Origin: Micropruina sp.
GTDB lineage: Bacteria > Actinomycetota > Actinomycetes > Propionibacteriales > Propionibacteriaceae
Assembly: GCA_016711105.1 (NCBI GenBank)
Contig: JADJTO010000013.1
Location: 14,063 to 78,062 of the forward strand
Reading direction: 5' to 3'
Length of the DNA stretch: 64,000 nt
Shown here piece after piece: positions 8,279 through 17,891 of this stretch (position 1 is the first letter of the stretch; the number at the start of each line of letters is the position of its first letter). Made by a program: the position numbers and the translations under genes. The notes beneath the pieces were generated by a model, which worked only from the letters and a program-made list of their open reading frames with translations, had not been told where the DNA came from and ran no database searches.

Positions 8279-9210
8279 TCCTCCGGCAGGCCGTCCCGGT
8301 TCGCCCACTCCAACAGCTGATCCAGCCGGAACGCGTGATCATCGATGCCGGCGTGCAGGTCACCCAGGGCGGCGAAGCGCGCCGGGACGGAAGCCATGGT
8401 GAACTCCTGCGGCTCCACGTCGGCCACCTCGTCCCAGCTGATCGGGGTCGAGACGGTGCCGGTGGGCACGCCGCGGACGGAGTAGGCGCTGGCGATGGTG
8501 TGGTCGCGGGCGTTCTGGTTGAAGTCCACGAAGACCGCGCTCGGGTCCCGGTCTTTGCGCCACCAGGTGGTGGTCGCCTCCGGGGTGCGGCGCTCCACCT
8601 CGCGGGCGAACGCCAGCGCGGCCCGGCGCACCTCGCCGAAACCCCACTCGGGTTCGATCCGGACGTAGATGTGGAGCCCGTTGCCGCCCGAGGTCTTCGG
8701 GTAGCCGGTGATGCCCAGTTCCTCCAGCACGGTTCCGCTCACCTGAGCCACCCGGCGGACGGCCGCCAGGGAGGCGTCCGGCCCGGGGTCGAGGTCGATC
8801 CGCCACTCGTCCGGTGACTCGGTGTCGGCGCGCCGGGAGTTCCACGGATGAAACTCGACCGTGGACATCTGCACCGCCCAGATCACGCTGGCCAGTTCGG
8901 TGACACACAGCTCGTCGGCGGTCCGGCCGAAGCGAGGGAAGTACAGCTCGACGGTTTCGACCCAGTCCGGCGCGCCGGCGGGAAGCCGCTTCTGATGCAC
9001 TTTGGGCCCGTTGAGGCCGCTGGGAAAGCGGTGCAGCATGCACGGCCGTTCCCGCAAAGCCCGGACGATCCCCTCACCCACGGCGAGGTAGTAATGAACC
9101 AGGTCTAGCTTCGTCTGACCGGTGACCGGGAAGTAGATCCGGTCGGGGTTGCTCACTCGGACGACCCGCTCGCCGACCTCGATCTCCACCGCGGGGGACG
9201 CGTCTGCCAT
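8242..9210 (-). CDS. ligD: stand-alone LigD polymerase (primase-polymerase) domain protein
   Basis: 322 residues matching only the polymerase domain of LigD, without ligase or nuclease domains. Visible motifs: RVSNPDRIYFP at the N-terminus, catalytic Asp residues in WRIDLDPGPD, the nucleotide-binding TSGGNGLHIYV, and VFVDFNQNARDHTIASAYSV. In actinobacteria such proteins extend ends and fill gaps with ribonucleotides during Ku-dependent end joining. Ku and the ligase domain are not in this window. The symbol applies only to the domain; these are often called LigD-Pol or PolDom. Convergent with the PIG-L gene. Confidence 0.85.
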   Translation of the reverse strand: MADASPAVEIEVGERVVRVSNPDRIYFPVTGQTKLDLVHYYLAVGEGIVRALRERPCMLHRFPSGLNGPKVHQKRLPAGAPDWVETVELYFPRFGRTADELCVTELASVIWAVQMSTVEFHPWNSRRADTESPDEWRIDLDPGPDASLAAVRRVAQVSGTVLEELGITGYPKTSGGNGLHIYVRIEPEWGFGEVRRAALAFAREVERRTPEATTTWWRKDRDPSAVFVDFNQNARDHTIASAYSVRGVPTGTVSTPISWDEVADVEPQEFTMASVPARFAALGDLHAGIDDHAFRLDQLLEWANRDGLPEDQAPAGLPGHKS

Positions 9211-9242
9211 GCCCGAACGTTACCCGGCCCTATGATCTTCGG

Positions 9243-9755
9243 GTGATTCGCCCCGCCCAGATTGCTGACCTGCCGGACGTCCTGCGCCTGATCCGTGAGC
9301 TCGCCGAGTACGAGCGTGAGCCGGACGCCGCCGTTGCCACGATCGAGGATCTGCACGCCGCGCTGTTCCCCGAGGGCACCGCGCACATCTTCTGCGACCT
9401 GGTCGAGGACGAGGGCCAGGTGGTCGGAATGGCCCTGTGGTTCCTCAACTTCTCCACCTGGACGGGCCAGTGCGGCATCTATCTGGAGGACCTGTTCATT
9501 CAGCCCTCCCACCGCGGGTTCGGCTTCGGCAAGGCGCTGCTGGCCCACCTGGCCAACCGCTGCTTGGAGCAGGGCTACCCGCGGCTGGTCTGGCAGGTGC
9601 TCGACTGGAACACCCCCTCGATCGAGTTCTACCGCTCACTGGGCGCCGAATCGATGGACGAGTGGATCACCATGCGGGTCACCGGTGACGCCCTGGGCGC
9701 CCTGGCGGCTCAGCTCAAGGTGCCGTCGTCGTTGACCCGGAACACATCGACCTGA
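9243..9755 (+). CDS. GNAT-family N-acetyltransferase
   Basis: 170 residues with a GTG start at 9243. The fold is a single GNAT domain: IRPAQIADLPDVLRLI, motif A as DLFIQPSHRGFGFGKALLAH with the acetyl-CoA pyrophosphate-binding loop, and motif B as LDWNTPSIEFYRSLGAE. It resembles the SSAT/diamine acetyltransferase branch (the YEREPDAA and EDLFIQPS pattern), so a polyamine or amino-acid amine is a plausible acceptor. It overlaps the convergent transglutaminase gene by 46 bases. Substrate not resolved. Confidence 0.8.
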   Translation: MIRPAQIADLPDVLRLIRELAEYEREPDAAVATIEDLHAALFPEGTAHIFCDLVEDEGQVVGMALWFLNFSTWTGQCGIYLEDLFIQPSHRGFGFGKALLAHLANRCLEQGYPRLVWQVLDWNTPSIEFYRSLGAESMDEWITMRVTGDALGALAAQLKVPSSLTRNTST

Positions 9756-10627
9756 ACCTCTAACGAGGAGGTCGTGGCCTCGGTGTAGATCACGCCCTTG
9801 AGCGGCGACACGTCGCGGAAGTCCCGACCCCAGGCGGTGACGATGTAGCGCGAGTCGGCGAAGTGGTCGTTGGTCGGGTCGAGGTCGATCCAGGAACCGT
9901 CGGGGACCAACACCGACGCCCAGGCGTGCGAGGCGTCCGAGCCCTCCAACTTCGGCTGGCCGGGTGGCGGGGAGGTTTCCACATAGCCCGAGACGTAGCG
10001 CCCGGGCAGGCCCACCGAGCGCAGGCAGCCGACCGCCAGATGGGCGAAGTCCTGGCAGACACCGGCTCGCAGCGTCAGCAGCTCGGGCAGGGTTGTCCGG
10101 ACGGACGTGGCCCCGAGCCGGTACTTGAAGTCGCGATAGATGGTCGAGTACAGCCCGACCAACGCATCCCCCAACGGACGCTCCGGCGCCAACACGGTCA
10201 ATGCGTACTCCCGGACCACGTCGGTGATCTCGACCAGTTCGGAAGGCATCAGGTAGGTGGTCAGTTCCACCGGATCGTCGACCCGGGCCAGGTGTTCGGC
10301 TGCCGAAGCCACCGTCCAGCGGTTCAGCTCGTCCAGATTGGGCCGCGGCCAAGCCACGTCGACCACGGCCACCTTGCCCACCTCCAGCCGGGTGTGCGGG
10401 CTGCGAACCTCGACGTAGAAGCTGTGATTGCCGAAGTGATCGACGTGTTCGGTGACCACCTCGGGGGTCGGCGAGACGACCACCTCGTTGGAGACCACGT
10501 TCTGCGACCAGGTCTCCAGCAGCCGCAGGAAGCCGCGTTCGTAGCAGGCTTCGACGTTGTCGTCGTAGGTGTAAATCGTCTTGTGCCGGACGCGGTAGCG
10601 CCGCGGCGAGAAGTTGTCGATGGTCAT
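9710..10627 (-). CDS. transglutaminase-family protein, last gene of the ATP-grasp operon
   Basis: 305 residues: a bacterial transglutaminase N-terminal domain (RYRVRHKTIYTYDDNVEACY) and a transglutaminase core with Cys in RAGVCQDFAH, His in DASHAWASV and Asp in WIDLDPTNDH. I start at ATG 10627 because it overlaps the upstream stop as TGATG. That implies translational coupling with the alpha-E/ATP-grasp gene; an in-frame ATG nine codons earlier would overlap more. The family usually acts as a papain-like amidohydrolase or peptidase. It sits in the conserved neighbourhood COG2307/COG2308/transglutaminase, predicted to make or trim peptides. Confidence 0.88.
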   Translation of the reverse strand: MTIDNFSPRRYRVRHKTIYTYDDNVEACYERGFLRLLETWSQNVVSNEVVVSPTPEVVTEHVDHFGNHSFYVEVRSPHTRLEVGKVAVVDVAWPRPNLDELNRWTVASAAEHLARVDDPVELTTYLMPSELVEITDVVREYALTVLAPERPLGDALVGLYSTIYRDFKYRLGATSVRTTLPELLTLRAGVCQDFAHLAVGCLRSVGLPGRYVSGYVETSPPPGQPKLEGSDASHAWASVLVPDGSWIDLDPTNDHFADSRYIVTAWGRDFRDVSPLKGVIYTEATTSSLEVQVDVFRVNDDGTLS

Positions 10628-13165
10628 CAGGTCACCTGCCATGGGGTCGCCCACTCCGCCGACTGCGCGTGCCGCGGGGCCTGGCGGACGAAGTGCCTGC
10701 CGCCGATCGCGTCGTTCAGCGCCCGCAGATCGTCGGCGAGGTCATTCAGCAGCCGGGCCAACGGACCCCGGTTGTCCTCCTGGATGGCGGCGATGTCGAC
10801 CTCGCCCAGGCGGGCCGCCAGTTCCGCGGCGCGGGCCGCCGAAGGCTCATCGCCGATCAGGCGCAGGTCTGCGGCCAAGCTGTCCAGCTGATAGATCACC
10901 GAGCGCGGGTTGATCCGATCGAACAGCAAGAGGTCGATCGCCGACTCGATCGGGGCGGTGGGGCCGGTGCCCGCGGCGGCGCGACGGCGGTGGGTGATGA
11001 TCGACTCGCCGGCCCGCAGGACCCCTTCGACGACCAGGCCGTCCACAGCGCGCGGGCGCGGCCAGATGATCGTGTTGCGCAGCAGGGACACCGTGAGTTG
11101 GGCCCGTTCCATTCGGGTTCCGGCGTCCAGGAAGGCCCACGACTCGTCCCGGACCATGCTGTGCGCGATGATCCCGGCCAGGGCGAGCAGGGATTCCAGC
11201 ACGTCGGCCAGTTGCGGTTGCAGTTGATGCTCTGCGTCGGGAATCTCGGCCAGTGTGCGTTCCAGGCGGCTGAGCACGCTCCAGGTGTCCACGCTGAGCA
11301 GGTCACGGATGTGCTGGGCGGCGTCGACCAACTGTCGGGCGCAGTGCAGCACCGTACCCCGGCGATGCCCGTCCAGGACGAGGTGTCGCAGGTAGTCGAT
11401 CGGGCTTTGGTTGTCGATGGAAGCCGCGGTGGTGACCATCCCGACGGCGTGCAGCAGGGCGGTCATCGCGCCGGCGCCAGGCGTGCTCGGACGAGCGCTG
11501 TGGTCCTCGGCGAAGTCGTCGGTCACCTTGATCAGCCGCGAGGTCCCCTCGGCCCGTTCGGCGTAGCGGCCCAACCAGTAGAGGTTGTCCGCGACCCGCG
11601 GAGCCAGCCCCGAGGCCCGCGCCGCAGGCTGATTGAGCCGGCGGTCGCGGCGGGCGCCGCCGAGCTCCCCGGCTTCGGCCGAGAGCACCCAGACGTCCTT
11701 GGCCAGCGCGCCGGTGTAGTTCGACACGGTGTACTGGCCGATGTGACCGGCCACCCGGCCCAGACCGCCGGGCAGGAAGTAGTAGTCGTCGCCGTGGGCG
11801 ACGCCGAAGGTGCGCAGCACAAACCTGCGTGGCTCCAGCCCTGAGCGGGTGACCACCGGGGCGGTCGACATGGCCATCGGTTCCTGGGCACACCAGGCCC
11901 AGGGTTCGGCGTTGATCCGATCGGCCAGGCTCGACCGTTCGGCGGCCGACAGTTGCCACCCGTAGGTCGCCGTCGAGTGCTCCCGGGAGATCGGCTTGAT
12001 CACGAGCGAGCCCAGATTGGCTTTCACGTGCGAGTGCGCCACCGGGTCGCCGCACCACCAGGTGGTGCTTCCCTCAGCAGCAGTTCCTCGCCGAGCAGCG
12101 CCTGGGCGGCGGCGGGCAAATGCGCCATCAGCGCCGAGTTCTCCAGGATGCCCGCGCCGACCGGGTTGACCACGGCGACCGTCCGGTTCCGGGTGGCCTC
12201 GATCAGCCCGGGGATGCCCAGCTGGGAGTCCCCGCGCAGTTCCAGCGGATCGGAGAAGGACGCATCGACCCGGCGCAGCACCACATCGACCTGCTCCAGC
12301 CGGTCACCGGCACGCAGCCACACCTTTCCCTGACGCATCACCAAGTCGTCGGCCTCCACCACCGGGAAGCCCAGCAACGACGCCAGGAAGCCGTGTTCGA
12401 AGGCGGTTTCGCTGTTCGCGCCCGGGCTGAGCAACACCACCCGGGGCGGTTCGACCGAGGCCGGGGAGGCATCTTGGAGGGCCGCGGTCATGATGTTGAA
12501 GAACCCGCGCATCCGGGGCCAGATCGGTGCCGCGGTGCACCGGCCATCACCCGAGAGACGACTCGGCGGGTGGCCATCGAGTAGCCGGCCCCTGAGGGTG
12601 CCTGGGTGCGGTCGGAGATGACTCGCCAGGCACCGGTGGTGTCGCGTCCGAGATCGGCGGCGGCCATCACCAGATGGCGTTTGCCCGGGGCGGCGATCCG
12701 GTCGGTCTGGCGAATGAAGCCGGGGTGCGACAGCACGATCTCGGGTGGGATGATCCGGCGGCGCAGCAGCGTCCGTTCGCCGTAGATGTCGGCCAGCACC
12801 AGATCGAGCAGCCGCGAGCGCTGGGCCAGGCCGCGCTGAAGTTCCGACCATTCGGAGGCGCCGATCAGCAGCGGGATCGGGTCGATCGACCAGTGCCGGG
12901 CCCGCCGTCCGGGGGCTGCGGAGCCGTAGGTGATGCCCTCGTCCTGCACGAAGTTCCGGGTTTCGGCGCGGGCGGCCAACAATCCGGCCAGCCCCATCGC
13001 CTCGATCGTGCCCGCCAGCGACTCGTTCTCACCGCGGACCCCTTCGGGGGTGACCAACTCGTCCGCACCGTGGGAAGCCTCCAGAAAACTGTCCCGGACG
13101 CGGGTCCGGTAGGCGTCCAGCACGCCCGAAGTTTCCGAGCTGGCGGCGAGAGACATGGCGCTCAC
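10627..13165 (-). CDS. circularly permuted ATP-grasp / alpha-E domain fusion protein (two frameshifts)
   Basis: Read across two frame changes this is a protein of about 846 residues, normal for the fused family. The first part (ENESLAGTIEAMGLAGL, RNFVQDEGITYG, DPIPLLIG) and the second part (VVLLSPGANSETAFEHGFLA, DVVLRRVDASFSDPLELRG) form the circularly permuted ATP-grasp domain (DUF404/DUF407). The end of that domain (NLGSLVIKPI, RTFGVAHGDDYYFLPGG) continues into an alpha-E domain (DUF403), starting at PRVADNLYWLGRYAERAEG. The frame changes near 12540 and 12070; the latter restores TTWWCGDPVAHSHV. ATP-grasp proteins ligate amino or acyl groups with ATP. The start could be GTG 13165 or ATG 13156. 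Confidence 0.85.
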
Positions 13166-13209
13166 TGTAGCCCGGGAAGGAAGAACGGCAGATTCACCGC
13201 TGAGCTGGC

Positions 13210-16200
13210 TTAGCGATGACCGGGGGTGAACCGGCGCAGATCAAGGGTGCAGGGGTACTCCCCGGCCACCGGACCGAGCGCCGATCCGGCGACGAAGCCG
13301 GACGCGTCCACCGTTCCGGGGGTGTGTCCGTGGGTCTGGAAGCGGGCCGCACGTCGTGATTCGGCCTCGACCGCGTTGACCGGGTAGCTGTCGTAGTTAC
13401 GTCCGCCCGGATGCACCACGTGATAGGTGAAGCCGCCCAGCGAGCGGTTGTTCCAGGTGTCGATCAGGTCGAAGACCAGCGGCGAATGCACCCCCATCGT
13501 CGGGTGCAGGGCCGAATAGGGCGCCCAGGCTCGGTAGCGGACGCCGCCGACGAACATCCCCGGGTTGGCGCCGATCGAGGAGCCCCAGCCGCCGTCGGTG
13601 ACCGGAGTCAGCGGGATCGGCACCCCGTTGCAGGTGACCACGTGCCGGCCCTCGACCAACCCCGACGCCGCCACCTGGACGCGCTCCACGGAGGAGTCGA
13701 CGTAGCGGGCCGTCCCGCCCAGAGCCACTTCTTCGCCCAACACGTGCCACGGCTCGATCGCCTGGCGCAGTTCCAGCTGCACGCCGGCCACGTGGTCCTC
13801 GCCGAGGCGCGGGAAGCGAAACTCAAGGAACGGATCCAGCCAGTGGGCATCGAAACCGCCGGCCTCGGCGGCTTTGGCCGGGTCGGCGTCGGGCACCAGG
13901 AAGCGGTTCAGGTCGGCCACCACGTCGCGCAGGTCGGCGGCAGCGAACGCGGGCAGCAGGAAGCGGTCGTGGAGCCGGGTTCCCCAGCGGACGAGCGGTC
14001 CGGTGTACGGCTCGTCCCAGAACTTGGCGACCAGGGCGCGCAGCAGCAGCGCCTGCACCAGAGCCATCCGGGGGTGCGGCGGCATCTCGAAGCCGCGCAG
14101 TTCGAGCAGGCCGAGCCGTCCGCGCTGGGTGTCGGGGGAGTACAGCTTGTCGATGCAGAACTCGGAGCGGTGGGTGTTGCCGGTGAGGTCGGTCAGCAGG
14201 TGGCGGAGCAGCCGGTCGACGTTCCAGGGCAGCGACGGCAGGTTGAACGGCGCCTCGAATTCGTCGATCTCGGCGCGGACACGGTCGAGTTCGGCGAAGG
14301 CGATCTCCATCTCGTACAGCGTTTCGTGGCGGCCCTCATCGACCCGCGGAGCTTGTGACGTGGGGCCGATGAACTTCCCCGAAAACACGTACGACAAGGA
14401 CGGATGATGCTGCCAGTAGGTGATCAGGCTGCGCAGCAGGTCGGGTCGGCGGAGCAGCGGCGAGTCGGTCGGGGTGGCCCCGCCGAGGGTGAAATGGTTA
14501 CCGCCGCCGGTGCCGGTGTGGCTGCCGTCGAGGTCGAACTTCTCGGTGGCCAGCCGGGTCAGGCGGGCGTCGTCGTAGAGCGAGACGGTCAGGTCGCGCT
14601 GCTCGGCCCAGGAGGCGGTCGGCTGGGTGTTCACTTCGATCACGCCCGGGTCGGGGGTCACCGACAGCGTCTTGGTGCGCAGGTCGAACGGCAACGGGTA
14701 TCCCTCGAGCACAACCGGGTACTCCACCACCGCGGCGGCCGACTCGACCACGCTGAGCAACTCCAGGCAGTCTTCCAGTTTGCTCAGCGGCGGCAGGAAG
14801 ACGAACAGGTGGCCGTCGCGTTCCTCAAGGCACAGCGCGGTACGGGGTGAGGTCTCGATGTCCTGGATCACGGCCTTGGGTGCCTCGCCCTCGGTGATCA
14901 GGGGCAGCAGGCCGTCCATGTCGAAGGGGGAGCGTTCCGGTTCCTCCGGCGCCTCGGACCACGCCAGGGAGCTCAGCGGCAGCCGCAGGCCCATCGGCGA
15001 GGTGCCGGGGGTGAGGAACAGGCGCCTGCGGCGGGGGCGCCACTGGGTGGTGCCCCACTCGTCCTCGACCCGGAAGACGGGGATCACCCAGCCCCGGGGT
15101 CGGGCAGCGGCGGAGTCCAAGGCGTCCAGGTGAGCCTGGCGCTTGGCCGGGTCGGCCAGGGTGGGATCGTGGGGGTCGAGGTCGACCGCCGGACGCTTCT
15201 CGCCACTGGGCAGCCGGGCCTCGGTGAGCAGGTCGTTCAGGGCATCTTCATAGGCGGGGGTGACGTAGGTGCTGGGGACGCCCAGCCCGCCGGCGATGTA
15301 GAGGGCCAGGTCGCGGACGGCTCGGCGGGCCTCCACCGAGCCGCTCTCCAGGGTCGGCTCGGCCCACGGGTCGGTGAGCAGGGACGGGTCGTCCCAGATC
15401 GGGATGCCGTCGGTGCGCCAGGTGATCGCGGTGTTCCAGCGCGGCAGGTCCTCGCCGGGGTACCACTTGCCCTGCCCGTGATGGGTGACGCCACCCTCGG
15501 CCCAGCGCGCGGTGAGTCGGGCGGTCAGCTCGCGAGCCAACTTGCGCTTCTCGGGGCCGTCGGCGGCCGACTCCCACTCGGGCGCGGAGGTGTCGCCGGC
15601 GGAGACGAAGGTGGGTTCGCCGCCCATGGTCAACCGGACGTCGCCCTTGCGCAGCAGGGTGTCGACCCGTTCGCCGAGGGCATCGACGGCGGCCCACTCG
15701 TCCTCGGTGTAGGGCTTGGTCACGCGCGGATCTTCGTGGATGCGGGTGACGCTGTTGGCGAACTCCATGCTCACCCCGACCGGGGCGGTGGCGCCGGTGA
15801 TCGGGGCCGCGGAGGCGGGGTGCGGGGTGGCCGAGAGCGGAATGTGGCCCTCGCCGGCGAACAGGCCCGAGGTGGCGTCCAGACCGACCCAGCCCGCGCC
15901 TGGGATGAACACTTCGGCCCAGGCGTGCAGGTCGGTGAAGTCTTCGGTGGGGCCGGACGGGCCGTCCAGGGCCTCGACGTCGGAGGTCAGCTGGACGAGG
16001 TAGCCGGAGACGAAGCGGGCCGCTAGGCCGACCTGGCGGAGCACCGAGACCAGCAGCCAGGCCGAGTCGCGGCAGGAGCCGAGCGCGTTGCCCAGGGTGG
16101 TGTCGGGGGTCTGCACGCCTTGTTCGAGCCGGACGGTGTAGGCGATGTCGCCGGCGATCTTCTGATTCAGCCCGACCAGGAAGTCGATCATCCGCGGCTT

Positions 16201-16650
16201 GAACTCGCCCTCGCCGGGAATCGTGATGTTGCGCGCCACCCAGTCGGTGACCAGGCCTCCGGGGCCCGAACCCAGGCCACCCTCGTCCACCGGACGCAGG
16301 TACGGCTCCAGGTCGGCCCGCAGGTCGTCGGGGTAGCTGAACGGGAAGGTTTCGGCGTACTCCTCGAGGAAGAAGTCGAACGGGTTGATCACCGTCATGT
16401 CGGCGACCAGGTCGACGGTGATGTCGAGCTCGGAGACCGGTTCGGGGAAGACCACGCGGGCCAGGTAGTTGCCGAACGGGTCCTGCTGCCAGTTGATGAA
16501 GTGATCGCGGGGCAGGACCGTCATCGAGTACGCGGACACCGGCGTCCGCGAGTGTGGGGCGGGCCGCAGCCTGATCGTGTGCGGGAACACCTTGACCGGC
16601 TTGTCGAAGCGGTAGGTCGTTCGATGCTCAAGGGCTACCCGTATCGTCAC
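13210..16650 (-). CDS. giant DUF2126 protein with N-terminal transglutaminase domain
   Basis: 1146 residues, uninterrupted. The N-terminal 300 form a transglutaminase domain (HRTTYRFDKPVKVFPHTIRL; catalytic Cys in ALGSCRDSAWLL, His in DLHAWAEVFIPG, Asp in GLDATSG). The remaining 800 or so are DUF2126, with LTMGGEPTFVS, GQGKWYPGEDLPRW, IEVNTQPTASW, and HTGTGGGNHFTLGGATPTDSP. The last of these resembles glutamine-synthetase/ATP-grasp-like catalytic cores, so an amide ligase is predicted. First gene of the operon; 44 bases separate it from the ATP-grasp/alpha-E gene. Biochemical function unproven. Confidence 0.88.
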   Translation of the reverse strand: MTIRVALEHRTTYRFDKPVKVFPHTIRLRPAPHSRTPVSAYSMTVLPRDHFINWQQDPFGNYLARVVFPEPVSELDITVDLVADMTVINPFDFFLEEYAETFPFSYPDDLRADLEPYLRPVDEGGLGSGPGGLVTDWVARNITIPGEGEFKPRMIDFLVGLNQKIAGDIAYTVRLEQGVQTPDTTLGNALGSCRDSAWLLVSVLRQVGLAARFVSGYLVQLTSDVEALDGPSGPTEDFTDLHAWAEVFIPGAGWVGLDATSGLFAGEGHIPLSATPHPASAAPITGATAPVGVSMEFANSVTRIHEDPRVTKPYTEDEWAAVDALGERVDTLLRKGDVRLTMGGEPTFVSAGDTSAPEWESAADGPEKRKLARELTARLTARWAEGGVTHHGQGKWYPGEDLPRWNTAITWRTDGIPIWDDPSLLTDPWAEPTLESGSVEARRAVRDLALYIAGGLGVPSTYVTPAYEDALNDLLTEARLPSGEKRPAVDLDPHDPTLADPAKRQAHLDALDSAAARPRGWVIPVFRVEDEWGTTQWRPRRRRLFLTPGTSPMGLRLPLSSLAWSEAPEEPERSPFDMDGLLPLITEGEAPKAVIQDIETSPRTALCLEERDGHLFVFLPPLSKLEDCLELLSVVESAAAVVEYPVVLEGYPLPFDLRTKTLSVTPDPGVIEVNTQPTASWAEQRDLTVSLYDDARLTRLATEKFDLDGSHTGTGGGNHFTLGGATPTDSPLLRRPDLLRSLITYWQHHPSLSYVFSGKFIGPTSQAPRVDEGRHETLYEMEIAFAELDRVRAEIDEFEAPFNLPSLPWNVDRLLRHLLTDLTGNTHRSEFCIDKLYSPDTQRGRLGLLELRGFEMPPHPRMALVQALLLRALVAKFWDEPYTGPLVRWGTRLHDRFLLPAFAAADLRDVVADLNRFLVPDADPAKAAEAGGFDAHWLDPFLEFRFPRLGEDHVAGVQLELRQAIEPWHVLGEEVALGGTARYVDSSVERVQVAASGLVEGRHVVTCNGVPIPLTPVTDGGWGSSIGANPGMFVGGVRYRAWAPYSALHPTMGVHSPLVFDLIDTWNNRSLGGFTYHVVHPGGRNYDSYPVNAVEAESRRAARFQTHGHTPGTVDASGFVAGSALGPVAGEYPCTLDLRRFTPGHR

Positions 16651-16829
16651 CCGCCGAATCTAACCCCATCGACGACCACCTGTCTGCCGTTCGTGTTGCG
16701 TCCCTGTTACAGACCCCCGGTGATGGCGCTCGGGTGAGCTCAGCCAGCGCCGCGGCGATGGGTGGGTCGCGAGCAGGGCCGCGGCGCAGCCTGTGCAGAT
16801 TTGTCACTCGGGTGAGGCAACATGGGGGG

Positions 16830-17882
16830 ATGACCGCTCAAGCGCTGATCCCCGACCCCGCGAGGGATACGGCGCTGGCGTATCCGCGCATCAGGTACAT
16901 GGGAAGCAAGTACAAGTTGCTCCCTCACTTGGCAGGCGTGTTCGCCGAGGTGGGCGGCTCGACTGCCCTGGATGCGTTCTCTGGTTCTGGCGTTGTCTCG
17001 TACCTGTTGAAGCGGCAGGGCTTTTCGGTGACGAGCAACGACATGTTGGAGTTCCCTGGAGTCCTTGCCATAGCCACCGTGGTCAACCAGGTTGATCGTC
17101 TGACGATGGACGAGGTAGCCCGCATCACTGGCCCACCTGCCGATGAGCGCAGCTTCGTGGCGGGCACCTTTCGAAACGTGTACTTCGACGAGGCCGATAG
17201 GCAGTTCCTCGACAACGCCTGGTCGCACATTGACGCACTAACCGGCAACAAGCGGGCGATTGCGATTAGCGCGCTGGTGCTCTCGGCGGCGCGCAAGCAA
17301 CCGCGTGGCGTGTTCACGATCACAGGTGACCTTAGCCGTTACAACGACGGTCGCCGCGACCTCCAGCTCTCGATGCGCGATCACTTCGTAGAGCACGTGG
17401 CGAAGTACAACAGCGCGACCTTTGTTGGCCCAGCAGCGCGAGTCACAAGGCAAGAGGCCTCCGAAATCAGCCATGGGCCGTATGACTTGGTCTATCTCGA
17501 CCCTCCGTACGCGCCTCCGACGGACGATAACTGTTACATCAAGCGCTTCCACTTCTTGGAAGGGTTGTCACGCTACTGGCAGGGTGATGAGCTGATGCTG
17601 CACACCAATAGCAAGAAATTGCCGAAGCCGGTAACCGGATTCAGCAGCAAGAGAACGGTCGTTGCTGCTTTCCGGGAAACCTTCCGAAGGTTCCAGGACT
17701 CGCCAGCCATCATCCTTTCATATGGCTCGAACGCCTTGCCGGACATGGCGACCATCCTCGCTTTGCTGCGAGAAGTAAAACGCGATGTTGAGGTGCGAGA
17801 AATTCCACATAGATATCATTACGGAACCCATAAAACTGCGGCTCGGCGAGCCGTGAATGAGTACATTTTCATCGCTCGATAG
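16830..17882 (+). CDS. D12-class N6-adenine DNA methyltransferase
   Basis: 350 residues from ATG 16830. Motifs in alpha-class order: the N-terminal RYMGSKYKLLPHL, motif I ALDAFSGSGVVSYLLKRQG (AdoMet binding) and motif IV DLVYLDPPYAPP (catalytic DPPY). It methylates adenine N6 in DNA and should protect the host from the endonuclease encoded nine bases downstream. The 3' third of the gene is clearly poorer in GC than the flanking chromosome, which suggests horizontal transfer. A longer in-frame start at 16734 gives a low-complexity extension and was rejected. Recognition sequence unknown. Confidence 0.88.
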   Translation: MTAQALIPDPARDTALAYPRIRYMGSKYKLLPHLAGVFAEVGGSTALDAFSGSGVVSYLLKRQGFSVTSNDMLEFPGVLAIATVVNQVDRLTMDEVARITGPPADERSFVAGTFRNVYFDEADRQFLDNAWSHIDALTGNKRAIAISALVLSAARKQPRGVFTITGDLSRYNDGRRDLQLSMRDHFVEHVAKYNSATFVGPAARVTRQEASEISHGPYDLVYLDPPYAPPTDDNCYIKRFHFLEGLSRYWQGDELMLHTNSKKLPKPVTGFSSKRTVVAAFRETFRRFQDSPAIILSYGSNALPDMATILALLREVKRDVEVREIPHRYHYGTHKTAARRAVNEYIFIAR

Positions 17883-17891
17883 GCTACGTCA

